Assembly: GCA_022396035.1 (NCBI GenBank)
Contig: JAIOXO010000011.1
Location: 1 to 52,006, forward strand
Source: Actinomycetes bacterium
GTDB taxonomy: Bacteria > Actinomycetota > Humimicrobiia > Humimicrobiales > Humimicrobiaceae
DNA length: 52,006 nucleotides
Direction: 5' to 3'
Shown piece after piece: positions 39,793 through 49,112 of the stretch. The notes beneath the pieces are model-generated. The model was not told the DNA's origin. It was given only the letters and a program-made list of their open reading frames with translations, and did not search any database. A program made the position numbers and the translations under genes. Numbering within the stretch: the stretch's first letter is position 1; each line of letters starts with the position of its first letter.

Positions 39793-40800
39793 ATGAATCC
39801 AAATAATGAGAATATAAAAGAGGATGAGATAGACCTTAGGGAGATATTTAGGGTTTTTGTAAACAGAAAATGGTGGTTTTTAGGGTCGGTAACAGTGGTT
39901 CTGTTATTAGGTCTCTTATATGTCTTTATGCAGCCAGTTACACATACTGCAACTTGCAGGTTTGATATTGGAAAAGATTATACAAATGATAAGCTTTCTG
40001 AATTTTATCCCATTAAAGCAAGTGAGCTAAATTTCATAAATATTGATAATACCCCTGCCTTATTTAAGACTGAGGATGTATTTAGGCCCTTGGGAGATTT
40101 GGAAGGTGTTAAAGATTATAATAAATGGCTAACATCTGATGCGGTTAGAATAGCACTGAATGAAAATACCACTATATTCAATGTTAGTGTGTCAAAGGCT
40201 GAGAAGGAACTGGCTGGTGATATTGTAATAACCCTTGTGAATAGTTTTGACGAGTTTGTAAAAAGAGACAACAAGGATGCCTTTAATAGTTTTTTAGATA
40301 CTATTAAAGAAGATGTTAAATTACTGGAAAATGAAAACAGAAATTTTGCAACTATATTAGTAGAATTTGATAAGGAGTTAGAGAGTTTATATGAACAGCT
40401 GCATAGGTTTATAGTGGATTATAATTTGAGATTGGTTGATGAGATTAAAAAGGAGAGTACTATTGACAATTACTCTTTTTATAGCTTGGTAATGCCGCCT
40501 AATAAGATACAGGTCGAAATAGCTGAGATACATAAAGAGAAAGAACTCTATAAACAGGAAATTTTTAGCAATCATAAAAAACTGATGGATTTAGAAAATT
40601 TGAAAGCAACTATTGAAGTAGATGAGGAAGTTATAACCGATAGGGTAGAGGTTTTGACAGAGGAGCCAGTTTATAAGAGTGAGAGTAATAGGAAAAGGAA
40701 TTTAATAATTATAGTATTTCTAAGTTTGATAGTTGGAGTTGTGGCAGCGTTTTTAGCTAATTACTTTCTCAATCTAAGAGGAAATTATAGAAGGAAATAA
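39793..40800 (+). CDS. Wzz/YveK-like polysaccharide chain-length protein
   Basis: The 335-residue protein has two membrane helices, near the N-terminus (about 29-52, after DLREIFRVFVNRKWW) and at the C-terminus (about 305-327). A long extracytoplasmic part with a coiled coil (about 170-285) lies between. This is the polysaccharide co-polymerase layout. No tyrosine kinase domain is fused and none is encoded nearby. It would set glycan length with a Wzy polymerase, which I do not see in the window. GAGAGG lies before the ATG. Confidence 0.85.
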   Translation: MNPNNENIKEDEIDLREIFRVFVNRKWWFLGSVTVVLLLGLLYVFMQPVTHTATCRFDIGKDYTNDKLSEFYPIKASELNFINIDNTPALFKTEDVFRPLGDLEGVKDYNKWLTSDAVRIALNENTTIFNVSVSKAEKELAGDIVITLVNSFDEFVKRDNKDAFNSFLDTIKEDVKLLENENRNFATILVEFDKELESLYEQLHRFIVDYNLRLVDEIKKESTIDNYSFYSLVMPPNKIQVEIAEIHKEKELYKQEIFSNHKKLMDLENLKATIEVDEEVITDRVEVLTEEPVYKSESNRKRNLIIIVFLSLIVGVVAAFLANYFLNLRGNYRRK

Positions 40801-40941
40801 ATAATTTTCTAATGGTATTATATAAAATAACTACCGAAACCCTTTTAAGATAATAACTGTGAAGTTTTTATTATTTAATAATATTAAATTACCATATCTA
40901 TTTTCAAGTTTGCAATTTAGAAAAAAGCTTATTAAACCATT

Positions 40942-42471
40942 TTGAAAAAAATAATTAATATTTTTAAAAAATTTAAATTTTCTCCTGGCAGAGGCCTATC
41001 CTCGAAAGCAATAAGAGGAGGGTTTTGGGTTTTTTCTTTAAGAATTACCGATAGAGTATTTAAGTTACTAAGGACAATTGTATTAGCAAGACTTTTATCA
41101 CCTAAAGATTTTGGTCTTTTTGGTATAGCACTACTGGTCTTATCAATACTTGAAACTTTTACAGAAAGTGGTTTCCAATATGCTCTGATACAGAAGAAAG
41201 GAGAAACCAGAAGTTTTTTAGACACTGCCTGGACGATTGGTTTAATTAGAGGATTCGCAATAGCGGTTATAGTTTTTTTCGTAGCAAAACCAGCTTCTAT
41301 TTTTTTTGGTGCTCCTGATGCAGAACCAATTCTTCAGGTAATTGCAGCTTCAATTATTTTACATAACTTAAAAAATATAGCAGTTTTATATTTTCAAAAA
41401 GAGCTAGAGTTTAAAAATTATTTTAAATATCAATTCGTGGGTACAATAGTTGATGTAACGGTAGCATTAACCTTGGCTCTATTATTAAAGACTGTATGGG
41501 CTTTAGTTTTTGGCCTATTAGCAGGAAATATGGCAAGATGTATAATGTCCTATATAATTGAACCGTACAGACCAAGAATAAAGGTTAATATTAGGCAAGC
41601 AAAAGAGCTTTTTAATTTTGGGAAATGGGTTCTAGGTTCGAGTATTGTGGTTTTTCTTGCAATACAAGGTGATGATATTTTTCTTGGTAAAGTATTAGGT
41701 GCTACTGCACTTGGTTTTTATCAAATGGCTTTCCGTTTTGCAAATTTACCAGGTTCAGAAATAGGTGTATTATCAAGGGTAGCATTCCCTGCTTACTCAA
41801 AATTACAAGATAATATTCCAAAGTTAAAAAATGCTTATCTAAGAACGGTAAGGTTTATTATTTTCCTTTCCATGCCACTTGCTGGAGGAATATTTATATT
41901 AGCACCGCAGTTTACGCAAATTTTCCTTGGTGAAAAGTGGATGCCCATGGTACCAGCATTAAAAATATTAGCTATTTCTGCTATGGTTAGAGTAATGATT
42001 GGTACTGGAGGAGCCTTGTTTAATTCAAGAGGTAGACCAGATCTAGATTTTAAAATGAATCTTTGTAGGGTGATTACTTTGGCTATAACAATATACCCAC
42101 TAACTATGCTATGGAAAATAGCTGGCACGTCCTTATCTGTACTTTTAGCTGTTTGCGCTTGTATCCCGGTTTGGTTTGCTGGTTCTAAAAAACAAGCTGG
42201 TCTCAGTTTCAAAGATTTTCAAGGTATACTTCTGCCCCCTTTAAGTGGAACTGTTGTAATGGCTTCTGTTATATTTATACTTGGGATGTTTTTTAACCAG
42301 TATAGCTTAGTAGGATTTTTGTTTTCTATAGTTATTGGAATTGTAGCTTTTATAGGTATTATTTTTTTATATCGTAAAATTTTACACTATAATGTTTTTG
42401 AAGACATGAAACTTATATTTAATTCTTTAGGGATAAAAAGAAAGAGGAGTTTTGAAGGTAAAAATAGCTAA
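40942..42471 (+). CDS. Oligosaccharide flippase (Wzx/PST family)
   Basis: The 509-residue protein has 12-14 membrane helices and the MOP-family N-terminus ...RGGFWVFSLRITDRVFKLLRTIVLARLLSP, with DFGLFGIALL following. It would flip undecaprenyl-linked repeat units across the membrane. The start is TTG 40942 without a clear ribosome binding site; the next in-frame starts would truncate the first helix. It overlaps the following glycosyltransferase gene by 20 bp. Confidence 0.92.
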   Translation: MKKIINIFKKFKFSPGRGLSSKAIRGGFWVFSLRITDRVFKLLRTIVLARLLSPKDFGLFGIALLVLSILETFTESGFQYALIQKKGETRSFLDTAWTIGLIRGFAIAVIVFFVAKPASIFFGAPDAEPILQVIAASIILHNLKNIAVLYFQKELEFKNYFKYQFVGTIVDVTVALTLALLLKTVWALVFGLLAGNMARCIMSYIIEPYRPRIKVNIRQAKELFNFGKWVLGSSIVVFLAIQGDDIFLGKVLGATALGFYQMAFRFANLPGSEIGVLSRVAFPAYSKLQDNIPKLKNAYLRTVRFIIFLSMPLAGGIFILAPQFTQIFLGEKWMPMVPALKILAISAMVRVMIGTGGALFNSRGRPDLDFKMNLCRVITLAITIYPLTMLWKIAGTSLSVLLAVCACIPVWFAGSKKQAGLSFKDFQGILLPPLSGTVVMASVIFILGMFFNQYSLVGFLFSIVIGIVAFIGIIFLYRKILHYNVFEDMKLIFNSLGIKRKRSFEGKNS

Positions 42472-43459
42472 CTATTTAAAACAGATTATATTAAAAAGAA
42501 AAAAGAATTTTATTGAAGTTTTACTATTAAAAATAGTTTTCACATTATATCCTATGAAGTTAAAAAAATTTAAAAAGTCTTTAATGGAATTATTATCTAA
42601 AACAAGGATAAATATAATAAGTCCTTCTGATACTACTATTGATTTTTATACAAGCATACAAGGGGGTGACTATTGGGTCAAATATGAATTAGCTAAAGCA
42701 TTCGGGAAAATGGGGTATGCTATCACAGATTTTAGTCCTGATGTTTCCATTCATTTATTTGGAATCCCTTCCGAAATACCAAAAAGTTCATATAATATTA
42801 TCTGGATATATAGTCATCCAGATTTGATCGATAAGAAAATATTAGAAAAATATGATAAGCTTTTTTGCTTATCTTCTTCATTTATTAATAAAATTAATAG
42901 AATGGGGTTTGAGTCCAATCTCCTGATAGGTGCAACAGGAAAAAAACCTATAAAAAGAAAGATAAAATATGATGTAATTTTTATTGGTAATACTAAATCA
43001 ATACAAGGAGGTAGGAAAATTGTTAGGGACTTAGGAGAAATTTGCTATAACTTTAAAGTTTGGGGTAGGGGATGGAAAGATATATTGCCACCAAAGTATT
43101 ATGGTGGACAATATTTTGATAATCAAAAACTCAATGAGCTTTATGCTTCTTCCTTGATTACGTTGAATGATCATCATGAAGATATGAGAAAAGAAGGTTT
43201 TGTATCTGTTAGAATTTTTGATATATTGGCAAGCGGTGGATTTTGTATTTCTGATAAGAATTCTGGAATTGAAGAGATATTTGAAGGCGCTGTTCCGCAG
43301 TATGAATCACCCAAACATTTAAGGGAGCTTATTAAGTATTATTTAAATAATCCAGAGAAAAGGTCAAAATTAATGGAGAAAGGAAGAAAAATAGCTCTTA
43401 AAAATACTTGGAAAAAGATAACTGATCAATTTTTAGAAGAAATAGAAAACATAAAATAA
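42452..43459 (+). CDS. CgeB-like glycosyltransferase
   Basis: The 335-residue GT-B protein has the CgeB/Glyco_trans_1_2 C-terminal module: DVIFIGNTKS near 171-180, then SVRIFDILASGGFCISDKNSGIEEIF (about 250-275) and YYLNNPEKRSKLMEKGR. The start is TTG 42452 with GAGGAG upstream, inside the flippase gene. It is similar in the C-terminal half to the N-terminal part of the next protein, so the two are paralogues. The sugar is unknown. Confidence 0.85.
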   Translation: MKVKIANYLKQIILKRKKNFIEVLLLKIVFTLYPMKLKKFKKSLMELLSKTRINIISPSDTTIDFYTSIQGGDYWVKYELAKAFGKMGYAITDFSPDVSIHLFGIPSEIPKSSYNIIWIYSHPDLIDKKILEKYDKLFCLSSSFINKINRMGFESNLLIGATGKKPIKRKIKYDVIFIGNTKSIQGGRKIVRDLGEICYNFKVWGRGWKDILPPKYYGGQYFDNQKLNELYASSLITLNDHHEDMRKEGFVSVRIFDILASGGFCISDKNSGIEEIFEGAVPQYESPKHLRELIKYYLNNPEKRSKLMEKGRKIALKNTWKKITDQFLEEIENIK

Positions 43460-43471
43460 AAAGATAATTAG

Positions 43472-45091
43472 ATGAATCAAATTTATGTAGTAGCAAAAAG
43501 GGTATTTAAAGCTTATAGAGAGAAAAGTTTTTTTAGTTTTTTAAAAAGCATTTTTGCCTATATTTTTAGGGGGTTCCAACCAAAAAAGTATAATTTTGGC
43601 ATCAACCAAGGTAGGAAAGTTTTTTATATTGATTATTTTAGCCCAGATAACTCTAATTTTTACTGGCTTAAAGCCTTCCGGAAATTTAGAAAGACGATAA
43701 CTTTCGATATAATTAGAGAAGATATGGCATTTCTTAATAAAAAAATAATGAATTTTAAACCTAATCACGTCCATTTGGGCGGTAGCGTTAAAGATAATAT
43801 GATATCATCAGAATTTCTTTCTGATCTTAAAAAAAAATTAAATTGCACTATTTCTGTGTTTTATGGAGATGCAATATATTCGTCCTATCACTGCGAGTTG
43901 GCAAAAGTTTCAAACTATATCTATATATCCAACAAGACCCATATTAAGGTAAATAAAGGAAAGGGGTTTAATAATTTTAAATATATGCCTTGCCCAACGG
44001 AGCCGGATGTGTTTAAGCATTATAAAAGTAGGAAAGCATATGATGTGCTATTTATAGGAAATAACAATCAAGTCTTACGGTTGCCTTTGCTAAAGAAACT
44101 ATCACGTTTATTCAATGTCAAAGTAATTGGATCTGCTTGGGAAAACACTGGTATTAATTTTGGAAATCCGGTTTATGGTAAGGGGTTTAGTAAATATTGC
44201 AGTAAAGCAAAGATAAATATTGGAATTCTTGATCCAAAACATACTAAACTTGAGGCATATTTTTCTAATCGTTTAATTAATACCTTAGCTACCGGTTCTT
44301 TTTATATCCAACGATATACTCCAGGGTTGGAGAAAGTTTTTACTAATAGAAAACATTTAGTTTGGTATACTAGAGAAAATGAATTAATTGATCTTATAAA
44401 GTTTTACTTAGTAAATGGAGAAGAAAGGAATAAAATTGCCATTAAAGGCCAGAAGGAAGTTTATAAGAAATATACTTATGAAAAAAGTGTAAAGAAGATT
44501 TTAATAGATTCAGAAAAAAGTGAACTTGATAAAGACTGGTGTGAAAACTTAAATAAATTATCAAAGAAAGGAGATAGATTTTCACTAGAATGGTATCAAA
44601 GTCATATTATAACAAAGGAGCTTTTAAATAGAGATGTTTTGGAAAAAAAAATTATAGATTTAGGGTGTGGAATAGGGGTAAGAGCGTACCTAGTGGCTAA
44701 AAAGAATAAAAATATTGAAATAATAGGTGTAGATGCTTCGGAATATGCAGTCCAATATGCTATCAATAACTTTAAACTCCCAAATTTACAATTTGTTGTT
44801 ACTGATATATTAAAATTACCTTTTGACGATTTAACTTTTGACAATGCGTATATGTTAGCGGTCATAGAGCACATTAAAGATACTGGAGCTCTTTTAAAGG
44901 AAGTGAAGCGAATTATAAAACCTAAGGGTAAGCTTTTTTTATCTGTGACAGAAAAAGATTATCATAGTGATCCCCATCATGTTCATGTTTTTACAAAGAG
45001 AAATTTAAAAAGTATTGTTACCGCTAATGGTTTAAAAGTTTTGGATTTATATGTCAAAGAACATATCATTTTTACAATCATTGAAATTTAA
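43472..45091 (+). CDS. Fusion: CgeB-like glycosyltransferase - SAM methyltransferase
   Basis: The 539-residue protein has an N-terminal CgeB-like glycosyltransferase (about 40-350; DVLFIGNNNQ, LINTLATGSFYIQRYTPGLEKVF) and a C-terminal class I methyltransferase (about 370-539). The SAM-binding motif I is DLGCGIG at 396-402, followed by GVDASEYAVQYA and IEHIKDTGALLKEVKRIIKPKG. It could add a sugar and then methylate it, or cap a chain end. No frameshift is seen at the joint. Confidence 0.87.
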   Translation: MNQIYVVAKRVFKAYREKSFFSFLKSIFAYIFRGFQPKKYNFGINQGRKVFYIDYFSPDNSNFYWLKAFRKFRKTITFDIIREDMAFLNKKIMNFKPNHVHLGGSVKDNMISSEFLSDLKKKLNCTISVFYGDAIYSSYHCELAKVSNYIYISNKTHIKVNKGKGFNNFKYMPCPTEPDVFKHYKSRKAYDVLFIGNNNQVLRLPLLKKLSRLFNVKVIGSAWENTGINFGNPVYGKGFSKYCSKAKINIGILDPKHTKLEAYFSNRLINTLATGSFYIQRYTPGLEKVFTNRKHLVWYTRENELIDLIKFYLVNGEERNKIAIKGQKEVYKKYTYEKSVKKILIDSEKSELDKDWCENLNKLSKKGDRFSLEWYQSHIITKELLNRDVLEKKIIDLGCGIGVRAYLVAKKNKNIEIIGVDASEYAVQYAINNFKLPNLQFVVTDILKLPFDDLTFDNAYMLAVIEHIKDTGALLKEVKRIIKPKGKLFLSVTEKDYHSDPHHVHVFTKRNLKSIVTANGLKVLDLYVKEHIIFTIIEI

Positions 45092-45117
45092 TAAAAAAAA
45101 TTATCATAGCGCTGGGA

Positions 45118-45145
45118 TGCAATTATATTGTAAATATAATTTGCA
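45118..45145. promoter_or_regulatory. Inverted repeat before the aminotransferase gene
   Basis: TGCAATTATATT (45118-45129) and AATATAATTTGCA (45133-45145) are complementary apart from one bulged A, with a 3-nt loop. The structure lies 26 bp before the ATG at 45171. It could be an operator or an RNA hairpin near the ribosome binding site. Confidence 0.4.
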
Positions 45146-45170
45146 TTAAAATATATTAAAGAGGTGTACA

Positions 45171-46277
45171 ATGATCCAAGTATTTAAACCATTTATGGGT
45201 GAAGAAGAAGTAAAAGCTGTAGAAGAAGTCATAAAGTCAGGCTGGCTAGGGCTGGGTCCTAAGACGGTAGAGTTTGAGAAAAAATTTGCAAAATATATAG
45301 GTACAAAATTTTCAGTTGGCTTGAATTCTGCAACATCGGCTTTAGACCTTGCACTTAAATTGTTACATATTAACCATGGAGATGAAGTAATTGTTCCTAC
45401 AATGACTTTTGTGTCAACTGCTCATGTTGTTACTTATAATTTAGCTACCCCCATTTTTGTAGATATAGACCCAAAATCATTATTGATTAATTTTGAAGAT
45501 CTTAAAGCAAAAATTACTTCAAGGACAAAAGCTGTTATACCAGTACATTATAGTGGGAGAGCAGTTGATATAGACAAATTAAGAGAAATTGTTGGAGAGA
45601 TTCCTATAGTTGAAGATGCTGCTCATGCATGTGGATCAATTTATAAAGATAAAAAGTGTGGAAGTCTAGGTGATATAGGATGTTTTAGCTTTCATGCTGT
45701 TAAAAATTTAGCAACAGGTGATGGAGGTGCATTAACTTTAAATAATCAGAAATGGTATGAAAGATCTAAAAAATTACGGTGGTTAGGTATTGACAAAGGA
45801 ACTTGGGATAGAACTGAACTCGATAAATCATATTGGTGGCAATATTTTGTTGATGAAATCGGATTGAAATGCCATATGAACGATATTAGTGCAAGTATTG
45901 GCTTGATCCAGTTAAAAAAATTAGACTCTATGAATACTAAAAGGAAAAAGATTGCAGAGGAATATACAAATGCTTTTAGAAATGTTGAATGGATAGAAAC
46001 TCCGCTAGATGATGACAATATTTATCAATCTTCTTGGCATATATATTGCATTAAATGTGAAAATAGAGATGAGTTAAGCTCATATCTCAAATCGAAGGGA
46101 ATTGCTACAGGAGTTCATTATAAACCAATTCATCAATATAAATGTTATGGTAATACACCTAGCTTGCCAATTGCTGAGAGAGTAGCGGAAAAAATACTTA
46201 GCTTACCAATATATCCAGGTTTATCAGACAGGGAAGTTGATTACATTATTGAATCCATTTTGAGTTTTAAAGACTGA
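45171..46277 (+). CDS. DegT/DnrJ/EryC1 PLP-dependent sugar aminotransferase
   Basis: The 368-residue fold-type I aminotransferase has GLNSATSALDLAL near 54-66, EDAAHACG near 149-156 and the PLP-binding Lys178 in SFHAVKNLATGDGG. It would aminate a UDP-4-keto-6-deoxy sugar at C4, matching the product of the CapD/PglF-like dehydratase at 14.2 kb. AGAGG precedes the ATG. It is followed by a GNAT acetyltransferase gene that could acetylate the new amino group. Confidence 0.94.
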   Translation: MIQVFKPFMGEEEVKAVEEVIKSGWLGLGPKTVEFEKKFAKYIGTKFSVGLNSATSALDLALKLLHINHGDEVIVPTMTFVSTAHVVTYNLATPIFVDIDPKSLLINFEDLKAKITSRTKAVIPVHYSGRAVDIDKLREIVGEIPIVEDAAHACGSIYKDKKCGSLGDIGCFSFHAVKNLATGDGGALTLNNQKWYERSKKLRWLGIDKGTWDRTELDKSYWWQYFVDEIGLKCHMNDISASIGLIQLKKLDSMNTKRKKIAEEYTNAFRNVEWIETPLDDDNIYQSSWHIYCIKCENRDELSSYLKSKGIATGVHYKPIHQYKCYGNTPSLPIAERVAEKILSLPIYPGLSDREVDYIIESILSFKD

Positions 46278-46363
46278 AATGGTTAGAGGTATAAAATGAT
46301 TTAAATGTTAAAAAAATAATGGTAATTTTTATTTCAATAATAAATAAAGGTTGGTGAAGTAAT

Positions 46364-46867
46364 TTGAAAATATTTCCATTAACCGAGGGGTACCTAGAGT
46401 TTGTAAGAAAGGTTAGAAATAATTCTCTTATAAATAAATATCTTTTTACTGATGCTAATATTTCAAAAGAGGACCAAGAAAAATGGTATAGACGATTCCT
46501 AAAGGATAAAAGCCATTTAGTATTTATTGCTTTTGACAATGTACCAGTTGGTTATGGACAAATAAAGAACATTGATTATTTAAAGAATTCTTGTGAGTTA
46601 GGGTTTTGTATTACCCCTGAACATCAAGGTAAAGGCTATGGGAAAATTCTAATAAAAAAATTAATTGGGTATGTTTTTAGGGAATTAGATTTAAACTATA
46701 TTTATCTAGAAGTGTTTACTGATAATATAAAGGCAATTGAGTTGTACAAGAAATGTGGGTTTGTAGAAGAAAAGATTTTAGATAAAAGAATATTAAAAAA
46801 CAGTGATATTAAAAATATTTTGGTAATGAGCTTAATGAGAAAAGGAAAAATTAATGATAAGGATTAA
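46364..46867 (+). CDS. GNAT N-acetyltransferase (PseH/RimJ-like)
   Basis: The 167-residue protein has the GNAT core, with the acetyl-CoA-binding HQGKGYGKIL at about 85-94 and the NIKAIELYKKCGFVEE C-terminal signature. PseH-type members acetylate UDP-4-amino sugars, which fits the upstream aminotransferase. The start is TTG 46364 with GGTGAAG upstream. Protein acetylation is an alternative but less likely in this locus. Confidence 0.88.
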   Translation: MKIFPLTEGYLEFVRKVRNNSLINKYLFTDANISKEDQEKWYRRFLKDKSHLVFIAFDNVPVGYGQIKNIDYLKNSCELGFCITPEHQGKGYGKILIKKLIGYVFRELDLNYIYLEVFTDNIKAIELYKKCGFVEEKILDKRILKNSDIKNILVMSLMRKGKINDKD

Positions 46868-47015
46868 AATAAAAGAATTATCATTGTAATAAAACTTGCT
46901 TAGCCTCGCATACTGTCTGGTAATATAATTATAAAAGCTTAGTATTTATCATAAAAATTGATATTAATAAAAAAATTAATTAATTCTAACCAATTCACGA
47001 GGTAGTTAAGAAATT

Positions 47016-47954
47016 ATGGATAAAGCAAAATCCCCAAAAGTTAGTGTTATTATACCTACCTATAATAGGGCTAGTTTGATACCAAGAGCTATAGAAAGTG
47101 TACTTGCTCAAAACTATAATGGTATTGAGATCATTATAGTAGATGATGGTTCAACAGATAATACTAAAGAAGTTATAAATAAATTAAAGGATAAAAAAAT
47201 AAAATATATACAGCATAAAGAAAATATGGGCGGAGCTGCCGCTAGAAATACAGGAATTAAGATGGCTAAAGCTGAATATATAGCGTTTCTTGATAGTGAT
47301 GATGAGTGGTTTCCTAAGAAACTTGAAACGCAGATAAAAGTCTTTAATGATATGAATGATGATACAGGGGTAGTTTATTCTGCTTTTTGGAAAATACACG
47401 AAGGTTGTAAAAGTTATAAACCAAACAAAATAATAAAGAAAAAAGAAGGATGGATTCATGAAGAATTGTTGAACGGTAATTTTGTAACACTCCAGGCTGC
47501 ATTATTAAAAAAAGACTGTTTTAGTAAAGCAGGATTATTCGATGTGTCTATTCAGAGGCTACATGATTGGGAATTATGGTTAAGAATATCCAGATACTTT
47601 AAATTTAAATTTATTGATGAGCCACTGGTAAATGTTTATTATACGCCTATTTCTATTTCTACTAATCACAATGCACTAATAGAATCTAGTAAAAAAATAT
47701 TAAGAAAACATTTTTCAGAGTTTAGTAAAAATAAAAAAATACTATCTAAAAGGTATTTTTATATAGGAAAATTTATGGCTGAAGCCCATGATACGAAAAA
47801 TGGGAAAAAATATTTTAAAAAAGCGATAAAGGCCAATCCTTTAAATATGCAAGCTTATTTATTGTTCTTAAATTCTTTACTGGGCGGAAAATTGTATACA
47901 TCTAATTATAGAATATTGAAATTTTTAAAAAGTAAAGTAAGGAATATCCAATGA
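47016..47954 (+). CDS. GT2-family glycosyltransferase
   Basis: The 312-residue inverting GT-A enzyme has SVIIPTYNRASLIPRAIESVL, VDDGSTDNT and the metal motif in AFLDSDDEWFPKKLE near 92-106. DWELWLR near 185-191 is the usual acceptor-domain mark. GAGG lies before the ATG. The gene overlaps the next GT2 gene by the ATGA junction, indicating coupled synthesis. Confidence 0.92.
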   Translation: MDKAKSPKVSVIIPTYNRASLIPRAIESVLAQNYNGIEIIIVDDGSTDNTKEVINKLKDKKIKYIQHKENMGGAAARNTGIKMAKAEYIAFLDSDDEWFPKKLETQIKVFNDMNDDTGVVYSAFWKIHEGCKSYKPNKIIKKKEGWIHEELLNGNFVTLQAALLKKDCFSKAGLFDVSIQRLHDWELWLRISRYFKFKFIDEPLVNVYYTPISISTNHNALIESSKKILRKHFSEFSKNKKILSKRYFYIGKFMAEAHDTKNGKKYFKKAIKANPLNMQAYLLFLNSLLGGKLYTSNYRILKFLKSKVRNIQ

Positions 47955-48934
47955 AGCATCCTTTGGTTTCTATAATTACCCCTGCCTATAATAGCGAAAA
48001 GTTTATATCTACCTGTATTGAAAGTGTTATAAATCAGACTTATAGATATTGGGAGCAAATAATTATAGATGATGGTTCTGATGACAGAACTCCTGAGATA
48101 ATATCTCGTTACAATGATAAGAGGATAAAATATTTTAAACAAAAAAACCTTGGAATACATAGGTTACATGAAACTTATAATAAAGCCCTTAATATTTCAG
48201 AGGGTTCTCTCATCGCTATTCTGGAAGGAGATGATTATTGGCCGCTCAATAAATTGGAAAAGCAAATACCTGTATTTGAAAATAATGAGATTATTTTATC
48301 CTGGGGAAGAGGTTTACAAGTAAATGAAAATAATGAAATAATAGAAAAGATTAGGTTCCATAATTTAAGTAGATCTGTTCTAAATAATTATCCAATTGGT
48401 ATAGCCATAAATAAGTTATTATTAGATAATTTTATTTCTCCTTCTTCTACAATAATGATAAGAAAAAATTCCTTAATGTCTATTGGGGGCTTTAAGCAAT
48501 ACCCAAATTCATATTGCGTAGACTTACCAACTTGGTTGGAACTTGCTTTAAAGGGTAGATTTTTTTACAAGAATGAATTATTAGGTTATTGGAGGAGACA
48601 CCCAGATCAAAATACTAATCGCCGAAAAATTGAATTGATTAAGAACCGTGTACGCTATAAACTATATTTTGTTGATTCCCTAGATGCCAAACAGAGAAAT
48701 AAATTAAAAATAAAAAGGAAAATTATTGAAGCAAAACACCACATTCAAATGGGAAGATTTTTTATTTTAAACAAAAAAAGGAAAGAAGCGAGAAAGGAGT
48801 TTATATTAGCATTCCAAAAAGGATCTTTTACCTTAAAATTAAAAGCTATATTAGGTATGATGGTTAGTTGTTTTAGAAGAACTAATATTGAATATTTAAA
48901 CAAAATGTTTGTAAAAATAAAAAATTCTTTTTAA
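47951..48934 (+). CDS. GT2-family glycosyltransferase
   Basis: The 327-residue enzyme has SIITPAYNSEKFISTCIESVI, IDDGSDDRTPEII and the divalent-metal region AILEGDDYWPLNKLE near 88-102. LPTWLELALKGRFFY follows, then a Lys/Arg-rich C-terminus that may bind the membrane surface. It is coupled to the preceding GT2 by a 4-bp overlap. The sugar is unknown. Confidence 0.92.
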   Translation: MKHPLVSIITPAYNSEKFISTCIESVINQTYRYWEQIIIDDGSDDRTPEIISRYNDKRIKYFKQKNLGIHRLHETYNKALNISEGSLIAILEGDDYWPLNKLEKQIPVFENNEIILSWGRGLQVNENNEIIEKIRFHNLSRSVLNNYPIGIAINKLLLDNFISPSSTIMIRKNSLMSIGGFKQYPNSYCVDLPTWLELALKGRFFYKNELLGYWRRHPDQNTNRRKIELIKNRVRYKLYFVDSLDAKQRNKLKIKRKIIEAKHHIQMGRFFILNKKRKEARKEFILAFQKGSFTLKLKAILGMMVSCFRRTNIEYLNKMFVKIKNSF

Positions 48935-49112
48935 ATTTTTATTTCTCGTATATACAGAACGTATATCTAATAGTAAGTTTGGCCAAGGGTGTAAAAGATA
49001 AGTTTATGTTTGATATACAATTATTTGAAAATCCTAAATATTAATAAAGGCAAAGGTAAGAATTTAGTAAGAATATATTTAGAAATTATTATTTTAAAAA
49101 GGTGGAAAATTT

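Noticed and set aside
46896-46929. Promoter TTGCTT...TATAAT and a JUMPstart-like ACTGTCTGGTA before the GT2 genes
   Set aside because: Spacing between the hexamers is 22 bp, too long, and the JUMPstart resemblance covers only about ten bases.
48950-48975. Short direct repeat CGTATAT before the dehydrogenase gene
   Set aside because: Two copies of seven A+T-rich bases are expected by chance in such DNA.
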